Of a stretch of 64,000 nucleotides of DNA, positions 9,681-18,543 are shown one piece after another. Source of the DNA: Actinorugispora endophytica (GTDB lineage: Bacteria > Actinomycetota > Actinomycetes > Streptosporangiales > Streptosporangiaceae); NCBI RefSeq assembly GCF_004363075.1, contig NZ_SNYN01000020.1, positions 24,403 through 88,402 on the forward strand. The letters run 5' to 3'. Position numbers and translations under genes: made by a program. Position 1 is the stretch's first letter; each line of letters starts with the position of its first letter. Under the pieces are notes generated by a model. The model saw nothing but the letters and a program-made list of their open reading frames with translations, was not told where the DNA came from and searched no databases.

Positions 9681-10916
9681 TCACAGCCTTATGGGCGCGG
9701 ACACACCGATGAGAGACAGCCCCGTGCGCAGAACACCGGCGACGGCGGCGCAGGTGTCGAGCCGGGCCGCGGTGGTCTGGTCGTGCGCGCCGCCGGCGCC
9801 CTCACCGGCCTCGTTGCCGGTGGCGCGCCCCGGGGCGGCGCCGCGGGACTCCCACCACTCATGGTAGGCAGCGCGGAGCCCTTCCAGGTATCTCACCAGG
9901 ATATGGGGTTCGCTACGTCGGGCCGCGGCCCGGAGCGCGGCGGGGCCGTCGAAGAGCTCGCCGAGCAGCGCCTCGGCCGCGGGGCGGGTGAGTTCGGACA
10001 CCGCGGACGCGGTGTACGGGCGGTCCGCGGGGGTGCGGCGGTGGCCGAGCGCGGAGGCCCACCGCGTGTGGGCGGTGTGGGCGTGCGCGTGGGCGTAACG
10101 GACGGCGAAGGCGGGGTTGGCGTCGGTGTTGCGGCCCCAGGCGCCGGGGTCGCGGTGAGTGGGCAGGGCCGGCAGGTCCGGACCGGTGGACTCGCCGGGG
10201 CGGACCTGGTCGTCGGGGCTCCGGCAGAAGGCGACGCGGGCGCTGTCACCCCCGATGACGGCGAGCAGCCGGGCGGCCCCGGTCGCGGCGGCGCCGGGGC
10301 GCGTGTCGAGAAGGGCGTCGCGCCAGGTCGCCTCGGCCGGGGGCGGCGGCAGCGCGGCGGCGGCCGTGTCGGGGTCCGTGGCGAGGGCGATCCGGCGGCG
10401 CGCGTCCGCTCGCGCCCGCTCGCGGGCCCGGGCCGGGTCGGGCTCCCGTTCCAAGGGGGACAGCTCCCACTCCGGGCGGTCTTCCGTGGGAGCCGATGCG
10501 CGGCCCCCCGGAGGAAGTCCCAGCAGGTGGCCGCCGGGGTCGTCCGCGACGACCCGGGCGAGGGCCGCGCGCGCCGCCGGTTCGACCGCGAGGTTGACGA
10601 ACCCGGGTCCGTCGGCCCGCGCGTCCACGACCTGGGGGCAGTCCCGCAGCACCGCCGCGACGTCGGCCGCGAGTTCGCGGGCGGGTCGGCGTGCCCGACC
10701 CGCGAGGCGCATGGGCAGGGCGCTGGCGTACTGCCCATGCGCGCCGGGGGGTGTGCGGCGCGGCCGCTCACCGGGCAGGCCCTCGGGGGGAAGACCTGTC
10801 GCGACCGCGCAGGCCCACCGCAGGAGGAGGTCCAGTTCCCGGGGCGTCGCGGCGTCGAGCGCGGGCGGGTCGAAGGTCCGCCCGGACGGAGAACCCACAC
10901 GTCCCCCTTCGTCCAC
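9681..10916 (-). CDS. nrtL: ArgS-related anticodon-binding protein without catalytic core (NrtL-like)
   Basis: 411 residues. The N-terminal third resembles the tRNA D-loop-recognition (additional) domain of arginyl-tRNA synthetase, and the C-terminal part is a DALR anticodon-binding domain: FAVRYAHAHAHTAH, then EPHILVRYLEGL and a terminal VLRTGLSLIGVSAP. The Rossmann catalytic domain with HIGH and KMSKS signatures is absent, so it cannot aminoacylate on its own. Actinobacteria carry such a protein beside lysA; I recall it being named NrtL. The function is unknown; tRNA binding in a regulatory or amino-acid-transfer role is inference. The GTG start at 10916 has only a weak AGGGTC upstream, so the true start could be somewhat further in. 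Confidence 0.8.
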   Translation of the reverse strand: MDEGGRVGSPSGRTFDPPALDAATPRELDLLLRWACAVATGLPPEGLPGERPRRTPPGAHGQYASALPMRLAGRARRPARELAADVAAVLRDCPQVVDARADGPGFVNLAVEPAARAALARVVADDPGGHLLGLPPGGRASAPTEDRPEWELSPLEREPDPARARERARADARRRIALATDPDTAAAALPPPPAEATWRDALLDTRPGAAATGAARLLAVIGGDSARVAFCRSPDDQVRPGESTGPDLPALPTHRDPGAWGRNTDANPAFAVRYAHAHAHTAHTRWASALGHRRTPADRPYTASAVSELTRPAAEALLGELFDGPAALRAAARRSEPHILVRYLEGLRAAYHEWWESRGAAPGRATGNEAGEGAGGAHDQTTAARLDTCAAVAGVLRTGLSLIGVSAPIRL

Positions 10917-11040
10917 CGACCCTGGCCCCGCCCACGGTAGCCGGTGCCCGTCGCGCCCGATGCGAGTGTCCCGAGGTACGCGACGGGGACGGCGGATGAC
11001 CGCGCGGCCGGGGCCGTGGACGTGTCTCCTGGTGGTCCTC

Positions 11041-11106
11041 CCGGTGATCTTGACCTTTTCGGGGTCTCCATCGCCTCCGAGACCCCGAAAAGGTCAAGAT
11101 CACCGG
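11041..11106. terminator. Perfect 28-bp palindromic hairpin between the receiver gene and the ArgS-like gene
   Basis: The left arm 11041-11068 and right arm 11079-11106 are exact complements of 28 bp with a 10-nt loop. The arm starts CCGGTGATCTTGACC and contains CTTTTCGGGG. It lies 57 bp past the stop codon of the receiver gene, which is transcribed toward it, so it can terminate that transcript. The GGTGATCTTG opening recurs at the right edge of the window (63953), and GATCTTG recurs at 28280, linking it to the foldback element family. Confidence 0.75.
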
Positions 11107-11163
11107 GGGAAAGGGACACCACCCCGGACAAGGTCCTCCCCGGCGGACTTCAGGCGCGGGACA

Positions 11164-11544
11164 CTAGCGGGCGGCCGCCAGGTTCTTCACGATGCTGATG
11201 AGCTCGGCCGGGTCGAAGGGCTTGGTGACGAACGCGTCCACCCCGATGTCGGCACCCCGGCGCAGGTCCGCGTCCTGTGCCCGGGCGGTGATGAGCACGA
11301 CCCTCACCTTCCGGGTCGCGGCGTCCTCCTTGAGGCGCGTCGCGGTGACCCACCCGTCCAGCCGGGGCATCATGACGTCCAGCGTGATCACGTCCGGCCC
11401 CACCTCTCCGACGCGCTCCAGGCAGTCCCGCCCGTCCACGGCGGTGTGCACCTCGAACCCCTCCAATCTCAGGTTCAAGGCGATGAGCTGCCTGATCACC
11501 TCATCGTCGTCCACCACGAGTACCCGTCCCAGAGCTTCTCCCAC
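11164..11544 (-). CDS. Single-domain response regulator (CheY-like receiver)
   Basis: 126 residues forming one receiver domain with no output domain. The acidic pocket is VVDDDE (D12-D14), the phosphoacceptor is D56 in TLDVMMP, then a Thr in VVLITAR and the KPF lysine (FVTKPFDP). Such stand-alone receivers pass phosphate to, or dock on, partner proteins. No kinase is adjacent and the partner is unknown. The start is GTG at 11544. The gene ends just before the 28-bp palindrome at 11041-11106. Confidence 0.93.
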   Translation of the reverse strand: MGEALGRVLVVDDDEVIRQLIALNLRLEGFEVHTAVDGRDCLERVGEVGPDVITLDVMMPRLDGWVTATRLKEDAATRKVRVVLITARAQDADLRRGADIGVDAFVTKPFDPAELISIVKNLAAAR

Positions 11545-11632
11545 GGCGTGACACTAGCGCCCGGGCCCCTCTTTCCGCCGGGAGATGCCCAACCCCGCGG
11601 CCGGACCGCACGACCCACCCCGTCACCCCTGC

Positions 11633-11638
11633 TAGAGT
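11633..11638 (+). promoter_or_regulatory. Putative extended -10 box of the tRNA-Arg promoter
   Basis: TGCTAGAGT places a TAGAGT -10 hexamer 14 bp before the mature tRNA 5' end, with the extended TG. No strong -35 is visible 17 bp upstream. Confidence 0.5.
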
Positions 11639-11652
11639 TGTGCACGCACTGA

Positions 11653-11724
11653 GCCCCCTTAGCTCAGGGGATAGAGCAACGGCCTCCGGAGCCGTGTGCG
11701 CAGGTTCGAATCCTGCAGGGGGCA
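11653..11724 (+). tRNA. tRNA-Arg (anticodon CCG)
   Basis: Folds as a full cloverleaf: acceptor GCCCCCT pairs with AGGGGGC, D-arm GCTC/GAGC, anticodon stem ACGGC/GCCGT around CTCCGGA (anticodon CCG, reading CGG), T-arm GCAGG TTCGAAT CCTGC. The 3' CCA is not encoded. It sits upstream of a truncated integrase gene, as expected for a tRNA used as an attachment site. Confidence 0.95.
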
Positions 11725-11743
11725 CAGAATACCGACGACGACA

Positions 11744-11784
11744 GACGCCGCACTGACCAGGCAAGACACCTGGCGGGCGGCGTC
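11744..11784 (+). terminator. Hairpin terminator after tRNA-Arg
   Basis: GACGCCGC (from 11744) pairs with GCGGCGTC (ending 11784), with an inner CCAGG/CCTGG stem, followed by TCTTCGT. Placed 20 bp after the tRNA, it is the likely end of its transcript. Confidence 0.7.
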
Positions 11785-11834
11785 TCTTCGTATGTCAGGT
11801 CACGTCATCGTGCACCATGTTCACCGAGCTTCCG

Positions 11835-11863
11835 TGGACCACTCGTGGACCGCCTGTGGACCG
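11835..11863. repeat. Three GTGGACC repeats at exact 11-bp spacing
   Basis: GTGGACC occurs at 11835, 11846 and 11857, so the copies lie on one face of the helix. They lie between the tRNA and the integrase remnant. Arm-type sites bound by tyrosine integrases have this kind of phasing near attP, so these may be leftover integrase-binding sites. That reading is inference. Confidence 0.5.
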
Positions 11864-11878
11864 GACATAGACGACAAA

Positions 11879-11918
11879 AAGGGTGGGGACTCCGAAAACA
11901 CTCGGAGTCCCCACCCTT
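11879..11918. terminator. Bidirectional hairpin terminator
   Basis: A 17-bp perfect stem (AAGGGTGGGGACTCCGA and its complement, arms 11879-11895 and 11902-11918) with a 6-nt loop. It lies 26 bp past the stop of the integrase remnant and can act on either strand. Confidence 0.75.
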
Positions 11919-11944
11919 GACACTTCACCAGCATGTGATCCGGG

Positions 11945-12163
11945 TCACCCGTGATCGCCTATCCGGTCGATCCACACGTCGTCCATCCCCTTCCACACCT
12001 TGGCGTAGGTGCGGTCGAGCACTTCGACGCTGTGTCCCGCCCATTCCGCGACCTGGGTCGCGGGCACTCCCCGGTTGAGCCGGTAGGTCACCCCGGCGTG
12101 CCGAAGGTCGTACGGCCGCTTCAGCAGCGGCCCTCCGACGGTGTGGCCCGGCATCCGGGTCAC
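11945..12163 (-). pseudogene. Truncated tyrosine integrase (C-terminal fragment)
   Basis: About 70 codons ending at 11945 encode RPYDLRHAGVTYRLNRGVPA followed by TQVAEWAGHSVEVLDRTYAKV. This is the C-terminal catalytic segment of actinophage/AICE-type tyrosine recombinases, with the catalytic Arg (LRH), a His (GHS) and the nucleophile Tyr (TYAK). The upstream two thirds are missing: the frame runs straight into the 3' end of the MFS gene in another phase. It is therefore a decayed remnant of an integrative element at tRNA-Arg, not a working integrase. Confidence 0.85.
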
Positions 12164-13644
12164 GGGCCGACCGCGGACGGACTCGGACGCTGCGGCGCCT
12201 CGGTCGCGACCGGCGCGGCACGCCGGCCGCGCACCAGCATGACCGCGGGCACCGCGGCGAGGGCGAAGAGCATCCCGGCCATCAGGACGTAGAGGTGCAC
12301 GCCGGCCGCCGTGCTCACCGGGGCGCCGCCGGCGAGGGTCCCGGAGACGCGGGTGGCCTTGAGGATCTCGCTTCCGGCGAAGCTGAAGACGACCGAACCG
12401 AGAGCGAACACGACCGACACCAGACCGGAGACCGTGCCCTGCCGCTCGGGCGGCGCGAGGTCGGTCGCCAGGTTGTAGCCGGACGTCGCGATCGCGCCGG
12501 CGGCCAGGCCGACCATGGCCCAGCAGGCGATCGCCAGCGGGAGCACCGACACGCCCGCCAGCATCAGGAAGGTCGCCACCGCCCCGACGGCGATGGCTGC
12601 GAGGAGGGGCTTTGCCGGGCCGAACCGCCCCGCGACCCATCCGGCGAGCGTGCCGCCGGCCACGATGCCGAGCGAGGAGGTGGCGAGCAGCACTCCGATC
12701 GCCTCTCCGTCGCCCAGCCCGTAGCCGAGCCCCAGGTCGGGGGGCACCTGGGCGATGAGGCTCGTCAGTTGCAGCATGCTCCGGAAGGAGCCCGCGGCCA
12801 GTACCAGGGCCAGTAGCGTCAGCAGGACCGGTCGGCTGAGGGCCCGGATGTCGATGATGGGCTCGGCGACCCGCAGGGCGAGGAACGCCCAGCCGGCCAA
12901 CGCGCCGGCGCCGGCCACCAGCAGCACGAGCATGCCCGCGGACAGCCATCCGGAGTCTCCACCGAGACTGGCGTAGGCGAGCACCGCGCCGAGCCCGCCG
13001 CCGAGCAGCAGCGCCCCGCCCACGTCGATCCGGCCGGTGCCGCGAATCGACGACTCCGGGATGAAGAAGCGCACGCAGAGCGCGGCCGCCACAGCGAGCA
13101 GGCCCGCCACGACGAACACGCTCCGGTAGCCGAACACGTGGATGATCGGCTGCATCACCAACGGCTCGATGATCCCGACGATCGACGAGCCCGATGTCAC
13201 GAGCCCGATCGCGGGCATGGCCACCTGCGGGGCGCAGAGCTGGCGGATGAGAGCCACCGTGATGAAGATCGCGCTCAGGGCGGCCCCTTGAAGGAAACGC
13301 CCCGCCAGAAAGATCCAGACGTTGGGTGCGACGAGGCAGACCAGCGCGCCCAGGCATGCGATCGACAGCGTGGTGACGAGCAGCCGGCGTTGACCGAAGA
13401 TGTCGGAACTCTTCGCGAGCAGTGGCGACCAGATGGCCCCGGCCAGCATCGCGCTTGCGCTCAGCCATGCGACCTGGTCGGTGTCGAAGTGCTCGAGCAG
13501 CTGGGGCAGGACCATCATGGGGGAGGCGATGGCCACGTCGGCCAGGACGTTGGCGAGGATGAGAACGGCCACCCAGAGGATGAGCCGCCTGCTCCATCGG
13601 TGCTCCCGGGCGCCGGGAGCGGCCTCGTCCAGTGTGTCTTTCAC
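12160..13644 (-). CDS. MFS drug exporter (DHA2-like)
   Basis: About 494 residues with some 12-14 hydrophobic spans, the size of the 14-TMS EmrB/QacA drug:H+ antiporters. The motif A equivalent is around SSDIFGQRRLL, and a GRFLQG segment resembles motif B. I prefer the GTG at 13644 because GGAGAGG lies 6 nt upstream; an ATG at 13650 directly abuts that site. It starts 48 bp downstream of the FAD monooxygenase in the same direction, so the two are probably co-transcribed. A likely role is export of a toxic compound or of a product of the monooxygenase. The substrate is not inferable. Confidence 0.88.
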   Translation of the reverse strand: MKDTLDEAAPGAREHRWSRRLILWVAVLILANVLADVAIASPMMVLPQLLEHFDTDQVAWLSASAMLAGAIWSPLLAKSSDIFGQRRLLVTTLSIACLGALVCLVAPNVWIFLAGRFLQGAALSAIFITVALIRQLCAPQVAMPAIGLVTSGSSIVGIIEPLVMQPIIHVFGYRSVFVVAGLLAVAAALCVRFFIPESSIRGTGRIDVGGALLLGGGLGAVLAYASLGGDSGWLSAGMLVLLVAGAGALAGWAFLALRVAEPIIDIRALSRPVLLTLLALVLAAGSFRSMLQLTSLIAQVPPDLGLGYGLGDGEAIGVLLATSSLGIVAGGTLAGWVAGRFGPAKPLLAAIAVGAVATFLMLAGVSVLPLAIACWAMVGLAAGAIATSGYNLATDLAPPERQGTVSGLVSVVFALGSVVFSFAGSEILKATRVSGTLAGGAPVSTAAGVHLYVLMAGMLFALAAVPAVMLVRGRRAAPVATEAPQRPSPSAVGP

Positions 13645-13692
13645 ATGCATCCTCTCCAGCGCGTCAGGAGTGAAGGACTCTTTGCGCCGGGT

Positions 13693-14808
13693 TCAGCGCC
13701 TGTCGGTGTCCGCTGCTCGCAGGGCCTCGTTGCGGGCGGCGATGGCGGACCAGCTGGTCGGCAGCATGCGTTCGCGGCCGCCGTCGACGCTGTCCTGGGC
13801 GAAGGTGACGTAGGGGCGCTGCCGGGCCTCGTACCGTTCGAACGCGGCGGTGTGGTCGCCCCCGCACCGGTCGAGCTCTTCGGCGAGGATGCGGGCGCCG
13901 GTGAGCGCGAGTGACGTGCCCCGGCCGGAGAGGAAGGCCGGGCTGTAGCCGGCGTCCCCGACGAGGACGACGCGGCCGCGGTGCCAGGAGGGCAGGTGGA
14001 TCTGGCTCGCGGAGTCGAAGAAGAAATCGGGGTCGGCGCGGACCGCGTCGAGCAGTTCCGGGATTCTCCACGACTGGTGGTCCGCGAAGGTGTCGATGAC
14101 GATCTTCTTCTGGGCGTCCAGGTCGTGGCGGTCGTAGGCGAGCGGTTCCGAGCGGAACTGGAAGACCGCGACGGCCTTGTCCTTGTACCAGAAGGTGCCC
14201 GCCAGCCGGCCCGGGACGTTGTATATCGAGTTGACGTCCTCGGATCGGGTTCCGTCGGGGAGCGCGGCGAGCGCGATGTAGACGCCGAGGTGGCGGAGGT
14301 AGTCCTCTTCCGGCCCGAACACCAGCCTGCGTACCGCCGAGTGCTGCCCGTCGGCACCGACCACGAGGTCGTACCGCCTGGTGCGGCCGGAGGCGAAACG
14401 CACGCTGACACCGTCGCCGCTTTCGGCCAGCGCCCCGATCGAGTCCTCGAAACAGATCGCCGCGGTGTCCGGGAGCGCGTCGGCGAGGATGCGCATGAGG
14501 TCCTCGCGGAGGATCTCGATGTCGTCGTCGGAGTCGCTTATCCGGGCTACGGGGATGCGGCCCACCGGCTCGCCGTCGCTGTCGACGAACCGGGTGGACT
14601 CGGTCATCCGTAGTCGTCGCCCCCGGATCTCCGCCAGCAGACCCATCTTCTCCGCGGTCTCGACCGCGTCACCGCGGATGTCGATGGGTGTGCCCGCGAG
14701 TCGGAGGTGACGGCCGTACTCGACGACGGTGACGTCGTGGCCGCGGGTGCCGAGTTCGAGTGCGGCGGCGAGGCCGGCGATACCGGCTCCGGAGACAAGG
14801 ATGTTCAC
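13693..14808 (-). CDS. FAD-dependent aromatic monooxygenase
   Basis: 371 residues, class A flavoprotein hydroxylase (PHBH fold). The N-terminal dinucleotide motif is VSGAGIAGLAAALELG, the conserved DG motif is VVGADGQHSAVRR, and the GD motif is VVLVGDAGYSPAFLSGRGTS. The GTG start at 14808 has GGAG 8 nt upstream. Members hydroxylate aromatic compounds, and some inactivate antibiotics such as tetracyclines or rifampicin. With an exporter downstream and a divergent TetR, a detoxification or resistance role is a reasonable inference. Confidence 0.9.
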   Translation of the reverse strand: MNILVSGAGIAGLAAALELGTRGHDVTVVEYGRHLRLAGTPIDIRGDAVETAEKMGLLAEIRGRRLRMTESTRFVDSDGEPVGRIPVARISDSDDDIEILREDLMRILADALPDTAAICFEDSIGALAESGDGVSVRFASGRTRRYDLVVGADGQHSAVRRLVFGPEEDYLRHLGVYIALAALPDGTRSEDVNSIYNVPGRLAGTFWYKDKAVAVFQFRSEPLAYDRHDLDAQKKIVIDTFADHQSWRIPELLDAVRADPDFFFDSASQIHLPSWHRGRVVLVGDAGYSPAFLSGRGTSLALTGARILAEELDRCGGDHTAAFERYEARQRPYVTFAQDSVDGGRERMLPTSWSAIAARNEALRAADTDRR

Positions 14809-14932
14809 GTTGTGTGCTCCAGGTGTGACTGGGCGGATGTGCCGGTCGGATCGCCGCCGGCCCGCCGGTGGGCAGGGGAGGGCACGGAGCGGCGTGGTCG
14901 GCGGATGGGCCGCCGTGATGGCGGCCCGGAGA

Positions 14933-14958
14933 TTAAAGCGCCTAATTGTTGCTTTTAA
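14933..14958. promoter_or_regulatory. Putative TetR operator in the divergent promoter region
   Basis: TTAAAGC (14933) and GCTTTTAA (ending 14958) form an inverted repeat around an AT-rich core containing CCTAATTG. This is the only AT-rich stretch between the divergent monooxygenase and tetR genes, so it probably holds both promoters and the repressor site. Confidence 0.55.
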
Positions 14959-15032
14959 GGAGCCTACTGGTGACCGACTTGCACCGCAACGCCCCCATGG
15001 CGACAATCGGCACCTGAGCAGAGGAACAAGAG

Positions 15033-15653
15033 GTGAGCAGGGCGATGGCCGACGAGACCGCTGACCGGCCGCCCGCACGGCGCCCCGGTGGCCGCAACGC
15101 GCGGGTGCGAGCGCAGATCCTCGCCGCGACCGTTGAGCTCGTCGCGCGCGACGGCGTCGTGGGCTTCCGCTACGAGGAGGTCGCCGAGCTCGCCGGCGTG
15201 CACAAGACCAGCGTCTACCGCAACTGGCCCGACCGTGAGGAGCTGATCGTCGACGCCCTGCTGCGCTACGCCGAGGGCCTCGCGTCGGTCGCCGACACCG
15301 GCGACCTCCACCGGGATCTGGCGGACTTCCTGATGGGCATCGCCGGCGGCCTGGAGACACCGTTCGGCCGGACGCTCGAACAGGCCGTCCAGCCCGCCCG
15401 CCAAAGCCCCTCGGTCCGGCAGGCGCTGGACAGGGTTCTCGACCAGCGCGTGGCCGCCATGCGGCGGCGGGTGGACACCGCCGTCGACCGGGGCGAGCTG
15501 CCCCCGGTCGACATCCCCTTCCTCGGCGAGATGATCTCCGGTCCTGTGCACCTCATCGTCAACCGCGGCCTACGCGCGTTCACCCGCGCGGACGCGGAGC
15601 GCATCGTCGCCGTGGTGCTCGCCGGCATCCGGGCCACGGCACCGCACGGCTGA
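15033..15653 (+). CDS. TetR-family transcriptional regulator
   Basis: 206 residues. The N-terminal helix-turn-helix is typical: a Arg-rich lead, then ILAATVELVARDGVVGFRYE, the recognition helix around VHKTSVYRNWPDREELI, and an all-helical ligand domain. The GTG start at 15033 has GAGGA about 7 nt upstream; an ATG at 15045 is possible. It is divergent from the monooxygenase-exporter pair and probably represses it together with itself through the palindrome at 14933-14958. Confidence 0.92.
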   Translation: MSRAMADETADRPPARRPGGRNARVRAQILAATVELVARDGVVGFRYEEVAELAGVHKTSVYRNWPDREELIVDALLRYAEGLASVADTGDLHRDLADFLMGIAGGLETPFGRTLEQAVQPARQSPSVRQALDRVLDQRVAAMRRRVDTAVDRGELPPVDIPFLGEMISGPVHLIVNRGLRAFTRADAERIVAVVLAGIRATAPHG

Positions 15654-15956
15654 GCACCCGCCGCGCCGACCGGCCGGAGGAGCGGCTCGCGCCAGTGCCG
15701 CGAAGGCCCGTCGGGACCGCCGCGGCCGAGGTCTGCCTGCCACCGCGCCGCGGGCCGGACGCCTCGCATACGGACCGTAGGAAGACCCGCACGGCTTCGG
15801 GGCCGCTGGAGGCACGGGGGGCGCCCCGGCGCGCTCGGCCGGCGTCCGGCCGTCACCGGGGAGCACCTGCGAGGGCCGACCGCATCCGATGGAATCGGCG
15901 ACCGGGGAGGCCCGGTCCCGGGCTCTTCGTGCGCGCGGTCGTCTCGCGCCCGCCGG
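15654..15956. other. Gap between convergent tetR and esterase genes
   Basis: 303 bp with no supported gene. The composition is uniformly GC-rich, and I see no strong hairpin or repeat here. Confidence 0.4.
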
Positions 15957-17510
<1,554 letters not shown>

Positions 17511-17592
17511 TCAATAGACGATGGTTAGGATCGACTTCCGCCGCTTGGTTCCCCGACCACGCCCCGCGTCTCGCGGGCGGCCCGGAGGTCTC

Positions 17593-18477
17593 ATGAACAC
17601 CGCGTCCACGACACCCGTTCATGCCCGCACCACGTGGAGCGCGGTCGAACCCGTCCATCTCCTGGTCTACTTCGCCCCGCAGGCGGAAGCCGCGTACTCG
17701 GCGATCGGTCTGGAGCCCGCCGTCATGGGCTACTTCGCCTCCCGGTCGGCGGCGCTGGGCGCGGTGGGCCCCGGCCTGGTCGCGGCGGCCTTCCACAGTT
17801 TCAACCCCGCGGTGGTGGCCTCGGTCATCCCCCGGGCGTGGACCCTGGCCGACCCCGGGACGGTGCTGAAGGCCCGGCTGGACGTGGTGGACGCGGCGCT
17901 GCGCGCCGTCGCGGGGGAGGCCCTGCTCGGGTCCGACGGGGTCGCCGAGGCGGCGGAACTGGCGCGGACCGCGGCGCTGGAGGCGTCCCGGCACACGCAC
18001 GGACGCCCGCTGTTCGCCGCGCACGCCGGGTTGGACTGGCCGGTCGAACCGCACCTGGTCCTGTGGCACGCCCAGTCCCTGCTGCGCGAGTACCGGGGCG
18101 ACGGGCACGTGGCCGCGCTGCTGGTGGCCGGGCTGGACCCGGTGGAGTCGCTGGTGACGCACGCCGCGACGGGGTACGCGAGCACGCGCGGGCTGCGCCG
18201 GACCCGCGGGTGGGACGAGCGGGACTGGGACGCCGCCGTCGGCCGCCTCACCGAACGCGGCCTGGTGGCGACGGCCGCCGACGGCACCCTCGCCCTCACC
18301 GAGGCGGGCACCGCCCTGCGCGGGGAGATCGAGGCCCGCACCGACGCGCTGGCGCTGCCCGCCTACCTCCCCCTGGGAGCCGAGGGCTGCGCCCGGCTGG
18401 CCGAACTCGCCGCGCCGCTGGCCGAAACCGTCAACGCGGCGGGGCTGCTCCCGGGGACCAGGAACAGGAAGTCCTGA
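17593..18477 (+). CDS. SalK / SCO6745-type helix-turn-helix protein
   Basis: 294 residues from the ATG at 17593, chosen for GGAGG 4-5 nt upstream; 24 further in-frame codons precede it. The N-terminal pattern WSAVEPVHLLVYFAPQAEAA followed by LEPAVMGYFASRSAALGAVG is the actinobacterial SalK/SCO6745 family. The C-terminal third (about 210-270) looks like a winged helix with a wing at ADGTLALTEAG. The molecular function is not established. It is followed after 66 bp by a PLP lyase in the same direction. Confidence 0.75.
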   Translation: MNTASTTPVHARTTWSAVEPVHLLVYFAPQAEAAYSAIGLEPAVMGYFASRSAALGAVGPGLVAAAFHSFNPAVVASVIPRAWTLADPGTVLKARLDVVDAALRAVAGEALLGSDGVAEAAELARTAALEASRHTHGRPLFAAHAGLDWPVEPHLVLWHAQSLLREYRGDGHVAALLVAGLDPVESLVTHAATGYASTRGLRRTRGWDERDWDAAVGRLTERGLVATAADGTLALTEAGTALRGEIEARTDALALPAYLPLGAEGCARLAELAAPLAETVNAAGLLPGTRNRKS

Positions 18478-18543
18478 GTCCTCCGGAGACCGCGCCGTGC
18501 CGGGCCGGGTCCCCGGTCGCCGACGGCGCTACGCTTCTGTGCC

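Noticed and set aside
12160..13597. Long frame upstream of the integrase fragment as a full-length recombinase
   Set aside because: Beyond the last roughly 70 codons the translation is an out-of-phase reading of the MFS gene, with no integrase N-terminal domains.
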